A DNA stretch of 9,545 nucleotides from Acidobacteriota bacterium. GTDB lineage: Bacteria; Acidobacteriota; Terriglobia; Terriglobales; Acidobacteriaceae. The position numbers and the translations under genes are program-made. Below the pieces are notes generated by a model. That model was given only the letters and a program-made list of their open reading frames with translations. It ran no database searches and was not told the DNA's origin. Where the stretch lies: the NCBI GenBank assembly GCA_028873155.1, contig JAGWML010000116.1:1-9545 (forward strand), written 5' to 3'. Below are positions 1 through 6,459 of this stretch, piece after piece; the stretch's first letter is position 1; the number at the start of each line of letters is the position of its first letter.

Positions 1-257
1 CAATATTTTTCGCAGAAAGCGTGCACGGTCTCGCTCGGTCAATTTCTCCCTATCTCCGCTTTTGCGATGAATTCCGAGACCTGTGCCGTTGGCCTCTAGC
101 ACCCACCAGCCCCGCGAACGGCCGGTGCGTCTGAACAGACCAGCTCATCAGTCCGATTGCGGCAGCGCGATGCGCGTTGGACCGGCGCAAGGGCGTTTCA
201 GCGCGCCACGCGCAACTGCGTCGGTCCATCCAGGATTCGACTATCATCAAGGCTGCT
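1..257. other. Leader region upstream of gltX, no gene recognised
   Basis: I see no convincing gene here. The open frames that cross it (for example minus 50-322 and plus 83-415) run into the gltX coding sequence in other frames and resemble no protein I know. A short T-run near the left edge (about bases 5-10) could be the tail of a terminator cut by the window. A TATCAT hexamer at 242-247 resembles a -10 box but has no matching -35 and lies only 10 bp from the gltX start. The gltX promoter is presumably in this stretch, but I cannot place it. Confidence 0.4.
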
Positions 258-1820
258 ATGACAAGCGAACGGGTACGAGTCCGGTTTGCCCCATCGCCGA
301 CAGGAATGCTGCATGTAGGCAACGCGCGAACTGCGCTCTACAACTGGCTGTTTGCGCGACGGTTGGGTGGCGACTTCCTGCTGCGCATCGAGGATACAGA
401 CGTCGAGCGCTCTGAGCCGCGCTACGAAAAGCAGCTCATCGAAGACCTGCTGTGGCTGGGTCTGGACTGGGATGAGGGACCGGGCACCGGGCGGCCCGGC
501 GATCCTCTGGAAAACGAACGCGGCCGCTTCGGGCCATATCGCCAATCGGAGCGGCAGCAGATCTACGCCGAGCTCACCGGGAAGCTGCTTGCGGAAGGCA
601 AGGCATACCGCTGCTTCTGCACGCCGGAAGAGCTCATGGCCGAACATCAGCAGGCGGTGCGGGAACACAAGCCGCAGGTCTATTCGGGCCGCTGCCGCAA
701 TTTGAGCGCAGCGGAAGCGGAACAGCGCATGGCAGCGGGGTTGCCCTTTGCCGTGCGGCTGAAGATTGGCCCGGAGCCGCTGGGCTTTCATGACATCGTG
801 CGCGGGCCGGTCGAGTTCGCCGCCGAGACGGTGAGTGATCCAGTCCTGGTCCGGTCAGAAGTTCGATCGGGTGTTCCGTCTCACCAGCAAGGCGCGCCCG
901 GCATGCCGGTCTACAACTACGTGGTGACGATTGACGATGCGCTGATGCAGATCACCCATGTGATTCGCGGTGACGACCATATTTCAAACACGCCGAAGCA
1001 GGTGGCGATCTACAAAGCATTTGGCTGGCCTGTGCCGGAGTTCGCGCATCTGTCGACGATTCTTGGTGCGGATCGCGAACGGCTGTCGAAGCGGCACGGC
1101 GCCACTTCGGTTGCGAGCTTCCGCGAGATGGGCTATCTGCCTGAGGCGCTGGTGAACTATCTGGCGCTGCTGGGGTGGGGCGCGGAGGACGGAAAGACTG
1201 AGACCTTCACGCTCGAGGAACTGACACGCGCCTTCAAGCTGGAGCGCGTGACGCCGTCGCCGGCTGTGTTCGACTTGGACAAGCTCAACTGGCTGAACCG
1301 GCACTCCATCAAGCTCGCGTCTGCGAGCCGACTGGTGGACCTGGTGTGGGCATCGTTTGGCGAGCGGCTGCCCGCGCGCGAAGCCGCAAGCGAAGCCGTG
1401 GTGGCCTGGATGGAGCAGCTGGTGGAGCTGTTTGCGCCCTCCGTGGACAAGCTGGACGAGCTGGCTCCGAAGGCTGCGTTCGTCTTTGGATTCGATCCCG
1501 ATGCAGCCCGGATGCTGCCCGAAAACCAGGAAGTGCTAGCGGCCGACTCTGCGCGAATTGTGCTGGCAGAGCTGGCGGACCGGGCACGCGCCAACAGCGC
1601 GAACGTCACGCCGCAGGTCTTCAAGACCTGGATGAATGAGATCAAGGTAGCGGCCGCGGTGAAAGGCAAGGAACTCTTCCATCCGGTGCGCATTGCCCTG
1701 ACAGGAATGCACTCCGGGCCGGAGTTCGACAGGCTCGTGCCGCTCATCGAAGAAGGCGCAGAGCTCGGGCTGGGCATTCCCTGCGTGCAGCAGCGCGTGG
1801 AACGCTTCGTGGGAGTGTAA
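258..1820 (+). CDS. gltX: Glutamate--tRNA ligase (glutamyl-tRNA synthetase)
   Basis: This cytoplasmic class I aminoacyl-tRNA synthetase attaches glutamate to tRNA-Glu using ATP. Many bacteria without a GlnRS use it on tRNA-Gln as well; the sequence here does not decide that. The Rossmann catalytic core opens with RFAPSPTG (residues 9-16) and the HIGH motif HVGN (19-22). The KMSKS-equivalent is RLSKR (275-279). A conserved VIRGDDHISNTPKQ block is at 235-248, and the helical anticodon-binding domain fills the C-terminal part to residue 520. The zinc-type site keeps C119, C121 and C146, but the usual fourth ligand after CR is Asn148. Two loops look longer than in E. coli-type enzymes: residues 76-90, before GPYRQSER, and 199-215, before MPVYNY. 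I chose the ATG at 258 because AAGG lies just upstream and the core motif begins at once. A TTG at 177 would add 27 residues unlike the family. The next gene begins 4 bp after the stop. Confidence 0.97.
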   Translation: MTSERVRVRFAPSPTGMLHVGNARTALYNWLFARRLGGDFLLRIEDTDVERSEPRYEKQLIEDLLWLGLDWDEGPGTGRPGDPLENERGRFGPYRQSERQQIYAELTGKLLAEGKAYRCFCTPEELMAEHQQAVREHKPQVYSGRCRNLSAAEAEQRMAAGLPFAVRLKIGPEPLGFHDIVRGPVEFAAETVSDPVLVRSEVRSGVPSHQQGAPGMPVYNYVVTIDDALMQITHVIRGDDHISNTPKQVAIYKAFGWPVPEFAHLSTILGADRERLSKRHGATSVASFREMGYLPEALVNYLALLGWGAEDGKTETFTLEELTRAFKLERVTPSPAVFDLDKLNWLNRHSIKLASASRLVDLVWASFGERLPAREAASEAVVAWMEQLVELFAPSVDKLDELAPKAAFVFGFDPDAARMLPENQEVLAADSARIVLAELADRARANSANVTPQVFKTWMNEIKVAAAVKGKELFHPVRIALTGMHSGPEFDRLVPLIEEGAELGLGIPCVQQRVERFVGV

Positions 1821-1824
1821 GCGC

Positions 1825-2409
1825 GTGGCGACGTCGGTCCTTCACTTCCCTTTTCCCCACAACTGGCAGGCAGAGGTGCTGGCGGCGCGTCCTGCGATTC
1901 TTCCGGCGCGGCACTTTGTGTATCCCCGCGAGGCAGAAGAGGTGGAGCGCGGTGCGCTGGAGGTCATGGTGCGGCCGGGCGACGGCGCGCAGCCGTTTCT
2001 GGCAACCTGCGCGCTGGGCTTTCGCGATCCGGCGGCGCCGACGGGGCTGTGGTCTACTCCGAACCCGGATGAGCTGTGCGCCATCTCCGGCGGCTATGCG
2101 TATATGGTTGACACGCGCGTGCCAGAGCGATTCACGATGATCTCCTACCGGCCCGTGCTGCAAGTGCTCAGCGCCGTGGCACAGGGGCTGATGCTCTTCG
2201 TCGGGCATCACTCGATTCTGGCCTGGGGCGCGCAGGGGCAGGCGTGGGAGTCCGCGAAGCTCTCCGACGAGGGCATCACGATTCGCGGCTTCGCAAACGG
2301 CCAGTTGCACGGGCTGGGGTGGGAGATGGTCGCGGACCGGGAGATGCCATTCACGCTGGATTTGCGGACAGGGCGGCGCGCTGCCGGAACTGCCGGAGCT
2401 TTACCTTAG
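1825..2409 (+). CDS. Conserved-looking hypothetical protein, 194 aa
   Basis: I do not recognise this family. It starts with GTG at 1825, 4 bp after the gltX stop. GGGAG at 1811-1815, inside the end of gltX, provides a ribosome binding site, so it is very likely translated from the gltX transcript. There is no signal peptide and no clear membrane helix. The sequence is rich in short hydrophobic strands and aromatic residues: HFPFPHNW near the N-terminus, GGYAYMVDT in the middle, LMLFVGHHSILAW around residues 129-141, and GLGWEM near the C-terminus. This points to a compact soluble beta-rich fold. The last residues (TGRRAAGTAGALP) are low complexity and the stop overlaps the convergent glycosyltransferase gene by 4 bp, so the C-terminus may have been shortened or extended recently. 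Its role is unknown; proximity to gltX is not evidence of a tRNA function. Confidence 0.8.
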   Translation: MATSVLHFPFPHNWQAEVLAARPAILPARHFVYPREAEEVERGALEVMVRPGDGAQPFLATCALGFRDPAAPTGLWSTPNPDELCAISGGYAYMVDTRVPERFTMISYRPVLQVLSAVAQGLMLFVGHHSILAWGAQGQAWESAKLSDEGITIRGFANGQLHGLGWEMVADREMPFTLDLRTGRRAAGTAGALP

Positions 2410-3599
2410 CTCATACGTAAGTCATGGCGGCAAAGAAGCGACTCATATCCCGCATAGACGCCTTCAAAGACGGCATCCCAGCTCATGGTGAGGGCGTAGG
2501 CGCGGGCGGCGGCGCGCATCGAAGCGTGGCGTTCGGGGTCGGCCAGAATCTCAGCGATTGCGTGAGCGAAGTTCTGGTCGTCCACAACCCTGCCGGTCAC
2601 ACCATCGCGCACAATCGACTTCGGGCCTCCATCGGGCGTGACGATGGCGGGCACGCCGGAAGCGAGCGCTTCAAGCACGACGTTGCCAAAGGTGTCCGTA
2701 TGCGAGGGGAAGACGAAGACGTCCATCGACGCGTAGGCGGCGGCCAGATCTTCTCCGTGCAGGACGCCGGTGAACTCCGCTCGATGCAGCCGTTCGCGCA
2801 ACCACGATTGTTCAGCGCCATGGCCGACGACGAGGAAGCGGAAATTCTTCTGGCTTTGGTCGAGTTCGTGCTGGATCTGCGCCAGGAGCGCAACATTCTT
2901 CTCTACGGAAAGCCGGCCAACAAAACCGAGCACGATTGCACGGTCAGCTGGGTCGCGGTGGCGATTCGCAGGATGGAAGAGCGCGGCATCCACGCCGCGG
3001 GGCATCAGGTGGCAGGGGCGGTCGGTGAGGCGGATCAGGGTCTGACACAGTTCCGGATTGGGTGCGAAGAGCACCTGCGCGGCAGAGTAAAAACCGGCTG
3101 CGGCGGTCATCGTGATGTCTTCGATCGTCTCGCCCGCAGCGGATGACTCGCGTGGCGGCAGCAGGCGCAGGAACCAGGAAGAGCGGCGCGCTGCGTACTC
3201 GTGGACGTTGGTGTGCCAGCTTGCGGCGAGCGGCAGGCCCATCACGTTGGCAAGGCCGGCGCCGAGCAGGCCCACCTCGCTGGGGCCGGTGATGTGGATC
3301 AGATCGGGCTTGAAGCGCTCGATGACTTCATCGATGAGCGGCATGTGGCGGCCGAAGGCTGGGTCGAAGCTCAGGTCTTTTTCAAGAGGAAACGAGAGCG
3401 GGCCACGGGGCAGTTCAAGCGTCCAGACGTTGTCCTCCTGCTGGAAGTGCAGAGCGCGGTTTCCCGCTCGGACGCAGAGAAAGGGCAGATTGTGGCGGCG
3501 CGCAAAGGCCTCAAAGTGACGGCTGGTGTGGGCGACGCCGTTGACCTCGTGAAACGAGTCAGGGAAGTACGCGACGCGCGGCATTCGTGGTGTTTCCAT
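2406..3599 (-). CDS. GT4-family glycosyltransferase (GT-B fold)
   Basis: It probably transfers a sugar from a nucleotide-sugar donor to a lipid or glycan acceptor at the inner face of the membrane. Counting from the ATG at 3599 (397 residues), the N-terminal Rossmann domain shows VAYFPDSFHEVNGVAHT (9-25), HITGPSE (102-108) and SWHTNVHEYA (127-136). The C-terminal donor domain has the GRLSVEKN donor-binding motif (228-235) and FPSHTDTFGNVVLEALASG (297-315). The E-x7-E signature of the family appears as D-x7-E, as in the TDTFG subgroup that includes MgtA-like alpha-mannosyltransferases and SQD2-like enzymes. The donor and acceptor cannot be read from the sequence. The start is uncertain: GTG 3605, ATG 3599 and ATG 3584 are in frame and none has an ideal ribosome binding site. 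PHP-A ends about 43 bp upstream on the same strand, so the two are probably co-transcribed. The stop overlaps the convergent 194-residue gene. Confidence 0.92.
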   Translation of the reverse strand: METPRMPRVAYFPDSFHEVNGVAHTSRHFEAFARRHNLPFLCVRAGNRALHFQQEDNVWTLELPRGPLSFPLEKDLSFDPAFGRHMPLIDEVIERFKPDLIHITGPSEVGLLGAGLANVMGLPLAASWHTNVHEYAARRSSWFLRLLPPRESSAAGETIEDITMTAAAGFYSAAQVLFAPNPELCQTLIRLTDRPCHLMPRGVDAALFHPANRHRDPADRAIVLGFVGRLSVEKNVALLAQIQHELDQSQKNFRFLVVGHGAEQSWLRERLHRAEFTGVLHGEDLAAAYASMDVFVFPSHTDTFGNVVLEALASGVPAIVTPDGGPKSIVRDGVTGRVVDDQNFAHAIAEILADPERHASMRAAARAYALTMSWDAVFEGVYAGYESLLCRHDLRMS

Positions 3600-3612
3600 C
3601 CCCACTCAGGCT

Positions 3613-3634
3613 GCCGGAAACACGAGGCTCCGGC
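3613..3634 (-). repeat. Short perfect inverted repeat between PHP-A and the glycosyltransferase
   Basis: GCCGGA (3613-3618) and TCCGGC (3629-3634) form a perfect 6-bp stem around a 10-nt loop. It lies 8 bp past the PHP-A stop and just ahead of the glycosyltransferase start candidates. There is no T-run, so it does not look like a terminator. It could shape translation or mRNA decay between the two genes, or be chance in GC-rich DNA. Confidence 0.3.
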
Positions 3635-3642
3635 TCGCTGCC

Positions 3643-4803
3643 TTATCCCTCAGTTTCGCCCAGTGCCAGGCGCAACTGCTGGGAGTCGCTCCATGCCATG
3701 CGGAGACCGTCGAAAACCGGTCCCGTACCCAGAAGCTGCACCATGCCAATGGTCCAGGCGATGCCAAGCGGCGCACGTCCCTTTGGCCAGAGCTCGCTCA
3801 GAGGGCGAACGACGCCACTGGCATCGGGATGATAGGCGCGCTCGTCCCACGTGCGTGAACCTTGCGGAAAATCCGGATAACTGCGAATCGCATCGAGCGT
3901 GGAGCGCAGAAGGCGATGCTTCCACGGCTCCGCGTACTGGGGCATGAAGAGCACCTTGCTCTTCTTCTCCCGGCGAATCTCGTGGACAAACTCAGTAAAC
4001 GTGGCAGCGTTGGTCAGATTGATGTTGGCGTTCGGCTCCACGCCGTGGCGGTCGCCGCCGGAGATGAGCAGCATGTTCCAGCTTTCGGCCAGCTTGCGAA
4101 CCGCGCGGTTCTCGTCCCACGGGCGCAGTCCGTTCAGCTCCAGCGCATGCATCCAGGCGCCGTTCTTCTGCAGGAACTCGTTCACCAGAAACTGATGCTT
4201 CTCCTGGCCGACCAGGTAGAGGTCCCACATCGGGTGGTTGAAGACCACCAGCACGTTGGGCTCGTTGTGCAGCGCAACCAGGATTTCCGTGAGCCGCGCA
4301 TCGCTGGGATCGGCGGTGAAGGCTTCCAGTTCCGCCATCCACTGGGTGGCGCGGGCGCTGGGCAGGTTGTGTACGCCCAGATGAAAGGCCTGCACGCCGC
4401 CATACGGAGCCGTCCACTCCACTGAAACCGGAATCTGCCGCGCGCTGGGAACGGTGCGCAACAGCATGGGCGCTTGAATGTTGTCGTGATCTGAGATGGA
4501 AACCATGGGCGCCACATCGAGCGATTCAATCTGGTGGCTTTCGAGATCAAAGGCCAGCTTGGGTGTCATGGGCGGAGTCCAGTAGCTGGCGGCATAGTTG
4601 ATGCGCACGCCATACTGCTGCTCTGACCTGCGTTCCAGCCTTGCCAGCAGCGGGCGAATCAGAGGGTACTGGTTGCCGAGGTTCGCAAGAAAATCCAGCG
4701 TCTCTCGGGACTGATTGGTGTGGCTGTGCAACGAAACGCCTGTGCGGAATCCCTTCGCGGCGTTCTGGTCGCGCCACAGGTACGAGATGGTCGAGTTGGC
4801 CAT
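3643..4803 (-). CDS. PHP-domain metal-dependent phosphoesterase-like protein (paralogue A)
   Basis: PHP proteins use a cluster of metal ions to hydrolyse phosphoesters. This 386-residue protein shows the full motif set in order: LHSHT (H26, H28), SDHD (D105, H106), E129, H141/H145, FNHP (H190), the LELN segment (E222) and GGDRH (D251, H253). About 75 residues separate the first and second motifs, more than in compact PHP domains, so an insertion (roughly 36-95) is likely. The remaining 130 or so C-terminal residues match nothing I recognise. They begin with a segment (247-297) almost identical in paralogue B. There is no signal peptide or membrane helix, so it is probably cytoplasmic. The ATG at 4803 has a strong ribosome binding site (GGGGAG at 4814-4809, 5-nt spacing). 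The glycosyltransferase follows closely on the same strand. The substrate is unknown; a phosphosugar, nucleotide or lipid phosphate would all fit. Confidence 0.85.
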   Translation of the reverse strand: MANSTISYLWRDQNAAKGFRTGVSLHSHTNQSRETLDFLANLGNQYPLIRPLLARLERRSEQQYGVRINYAASYWTPPMTPKLAFDLESHQIESLDVAPMVSISDHDNIQAPMLLRTVPSARQIPVSVEWTAPYGGVQAFHLGVHNLPSARATQWMAELEAFTADPSDARLTEILVALHNEPNVLVVFNHPMWDLYLVGQEKHQFLVNEFLQKNGAWMHALELNGLRPWDENRAVRKLAESWNMLLISGGDRHGVEPNANINLTNAATFTEFVHEIRREKKSKVLFMPQYAEPWKHRLLRSTLDAIRSYPDFPQGSRTWDERAYHPDASGVVRPLSELWPKGRAPLGIAWTIGMVQLLGTGPVFDGLRMAWSDSQQLRLALGETEG

Positions 4804-5117
4804 GTCCGCTCCCCTTTGTTCGGCTTTCGCTGATTCGGCTTTCGCTGGCTGCTACGTCTCCATTGTCGAAGGCGAACATCAACAGGGGATGAATCGCGGG
4901 ACAATACCTCTTCAATTGAGTGAGGAACCCGAAGAGTACATGCAAAAGCCGGAACTGCCGAGAGATCGCCAGCAATCAAGCCAGAGCCAGGGCGTTGATG
5001 CAGGGGAAGGGGCAATCAATAGCTAGAAAACCACGCCGATCTGAAAGTCGACGCTCACTGGTACTGGCGCTGCACCGATGGATTGATGCGTCGATCGCGA
5101 CGGGAAATCGGCTCTTG
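4804..5117. other. 314-bp gap between the PHP paralogues
   Basis: No gene is visible here on either strand. It holds the PHP-A ribosome binding site (4809-4814) and a two-copy 15-bp tandem repeat (4819-4848). I find no hairpin followed by a T-run after the PHP-B stop, so read-through into PHP-A is possible. I also see no convincing promoter: TATTGT on the minus strand at about 4908-4903 has no suitable -35. The stretch is long for an operon spacer, so PHP-A may have its own promoter of a non-consensus type. Confidence 0.5.
4819..4848. repeat. Two-copy 15-bp tandem repeat in the PHP-A leader
   Basis: TTCGGCTTTCGCTG occurs at 4819-4832 and again at 4834-4847, a 14-bp match with a 15-bp period. 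It lies about 5-35 bp upstream of the PHP-A ribosome binding site on the minus strand. The PHP-B leader has no equivalent. It may be a slippage duplication or a doubled protein-binding site. Confidence 0.6.
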
Positions 5118-6278
5118 TCAGCCGTCGTTTTCGCCCAGGGCCAGGCGCAGTTCATTGGTCTCGCTCCAGGCCAGCCGGAGGCCGCCTGACACGGGCCCTT
5201 TGCCCAGCAACTCAACAATCCGCATGCCCCAGCGCATCACCGAGGGTGCGGAGCCGCTTGGCCACAGCTCGCTCAGGGGCCGCAGCACACCGTTGGCGTC
5301 CGGGTGGTAGACACGCTCATCCCAGGTACGCGAGCCCGGAGGAAATTCGGGATAGTGGCGGATCGCGTCGATGGTGGATTGGAGGATGCGATGCTTCCAC
5401 GGCTCGGCATACTGGGGCATGAAGAGCACTTTGCTCTTCTTCTCCTGGCGGATCTCATGGACAAACTCAGTAAAGGTGGAGGCATTGGTCAGATTGATGT
5501 TGGCGTTGGGCTCCACGCCATGGCGATCACCGCCGGAGATGAGCTCCATCTTCCACCTGTCCGCCAGGCGGCGCACCGCGCGATTTTCATCCCAGTTGCG
5601 CAGGCCGTTCAGTTCCAGGGCATGCAGAAAGGCGCTGTTCTCCTGGAGAAACCTGTCCATCAGCACTGCGTGCTTATCTTTACCCACCATGTAGAGGTCC
5701 CATGTGGGATGGTTGAAGATGATGAGCACGTCGGGCTCTTTGTCGAGTGCTGCGAGGATCTCGGTCAAGGCAGTATCGCTGGGATTTGCCGTAAAGTTCT
5801 TGAAGATGGTCATCCACTCGGCCGCGCTGGAGCTGGGCAGGTTGTGGATGCCCAGATGGAAGGACTGCACTCCTCCGTAGGGCGCGCTCCACTCCACCGA
5901 AATGGGAATCTGGTCCACGCTGGAGACGGTGCGCAGCAACATCGGCGCATTGATGCTGTCGTGATCGGTGAGAGAGACCATTGAGGCGACATCAAGCTTC
6001 TGAATCTGGCCGCTCTCAAGGTCGAAGGCCAGCCGGGGAGTCATGGGCGGCGTCCAATAGCTCGCGGAGTAATTGACGGCAAGGCCGTGATTGTCCTCTG
6101 AGCGGCGCTCCATGCGCGCCAGCAGAGGACGCATGACCGGGAACTGGTTGCCGAACTTGGCCAGAAACGCCAGCGTCTCTTTGGACTGATTGGTATGGCT
6201 ATGAAGGGAAAGGCCCGTGCGAAAGCCTTTGGCGGCATTGGGGTCGCGCCAAAGGTATGAGATTGTCGCATTCGCCAT
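5118..6278 (-). CDS. PHP-domain metal-dependent phosphoesterase-like protein (paralogue B)
   Basis: This is the 386-residue sister of PHP-A and keeps every PHP ligand: H26 and H28 in LHSHT, D105 and H106 in TDHD, E129, H141/H145, H190 in FNHP, E222 and D251/H253 in GGDRH. It is therefore expected to bind metals and act on a phosphoester as PHP-A does. I chose the ATG at 6278 because it gives MANATISYLWRD, matching the PHP-A N-terminus exactly in register, and GGAG/GAG lies 7-11 nt upstream. A GTG at 6290 would add only MSSS and has a poor ribosome binding site. Differences from PHP-A cluster in residues 150-165 and the C-terminal 45, which may reflect different partners or substrates. It is soluble by appearance. 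It is the first PHP gene in the minus-strand block and has the larger, more elaborate upstream region. Confidence 0.85.
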   Translation of the reverse strand: MANATISYLWRDPNAAKGFRTGLSLHSHTNQSKETLAFLAKFGNQFPVMRPLLARMERRSEDNHGLAVNYSASYWTPPMTPRLAFDLESGQIQKLDVASMVSLTDHDSINAPMLLRTVSSVDQIPISVEWSAPYGGVQSFHLGIHNLPSSSAAEWMTIFKNFTANPSDTALTEILAALDKEPDVLIIFNHPTWDLYMVGKDKHAVLMDRFLQENSAFLHALELNGLRNWDENRAVRRLADRWKMELISGGDRHGVEPNANINLTNASTFTEFVHEIRQEKKSKVLFMPQYAEPWKHRILQSTIDAIRHYPEFPPGSRTWDERVYHPDANGVLRPLSELWPSGSAPSVMRWGMRIVELLGKGPVSGGLRLAWSETNELRLALGENDG

Positions 6279-6310
6279 GCTGCTACTCACTCCGTAATTC
6301 AGCCGGAATC

Positions 6311-6337
6311 CCGGTCCTATATTCCTGCAATGACCGG
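6311..6337. repeat. Inverted repeat CCGGTC/GACCGG in the PHP-B leader
   Basis: CCGGTC (6311-6316) and GACCGG (6332-6337) are perfect inverted copies whose centres are 21 bp apart, close to two helical turns. A -10-like TATAGG on the minus strand (6321-6316) lies between and overlaps one arm. The arrangement fits an operator for a dimeric regulator or an RNA stem in the PHP-B leader, 33-59 bp upstream of the start codon. PHP-A lacks it. Confidence 0.35.
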
Positions 6338-6380
6338 CAAAAGTGCATTAAGAACCTGCGAATTCGCTTTGAATCCTGGA

Positions 6381-6400
6381 GAGATTCGTATACGCAGCTC
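6381..6400. promoter_or_regulatory. Imperfect 20-bp palindrome, candidate operator
   Basis: The 20 bp centred on CGTATACG (6387-6394) pair at 8 of 10 positions, with GAG at the left end matching CTC at the right. It is about 105-125 bp upstream of the PHP-B start. Palindromes of this size often bind dimeric transcription factors, but there is only one copy here and chance is not excluded. Confidence 0.25.
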
Positions 6401-6439
6401 AAAGTCCCTCGAAATACCGCTGAAAAGTCTGAACCGATG

Positions 6440-6459
6440 AAAAATCCGCCCATCGGGCG
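6440..6459 (-). terminator. Terminator-like hairpin downstream of the LOG gene
   Basis: Read on the minus strand, CGCCC (6459-6455), a 3-nt loop GAT and GGGCG (6451-6447) form a 5-bp all-GC stem, with a possible sixth G-T pair. This is followed after two bases by TTTTT (6444-6440). It lies about 165 bp past the LOG stop and about 160 bp before PHP-B, where a terminator separating the two units would be expected. The stem is short, so strength is uncertain; it could also act as an attenuator in a PHP-B leader. Confidence 0.4.

Larger units (their letters stand above)
3643..6278 (-). repeat. Tandem gene duplication (PHP-A and PHP-B)
   Basis: The two PHP genes are direct repeats, each exactly 1161 bp, separated by 314 bp. 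The proteins align end to end without gaps, with about 283 of 386 residues identical by hand count. Identity is uneven: it is highest over residues 247-297 and lowest in the last 45 residues and around residues 150-165. At the DNA level runs of about 20 identical bases remain (for example in the NANINLTN codons), with many third-position changes elsewhere. This is an old, maintained duplication rather than a fresh one. Confidence 0.85.

Noticed and set aside
242..247. TATCAT as a -10 box for gltX
   Set aside because: No -35 at a suitable distance, and the implied start site would be only a few bases from the ATG, leaving no space for the ribosome binding site.
1157..1777. 206-codon minus-strand frame inside gltX
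   Set aside because: Ser/Ala-rich shadow of a clear aminoacyl-tRNA synthetase gene.
3201..3947. 248-codon open frame on the plus strand
   Set aside because: It runs antisense across the glycosyltransferase and the end of PHP-A, both strongly supported, and its translation is Arg/Pro-rich with no recognisable motif. Such frames are common opposite GC-rich genes.
5304..5984. 226-codon open frame on the plus strand, with a similar 187-codon frame at 3862-4425
   Set aside because: Both lie antisense to the PHP paralogues. They resemble each other only because the sense genes do, so this is not independent conservation.
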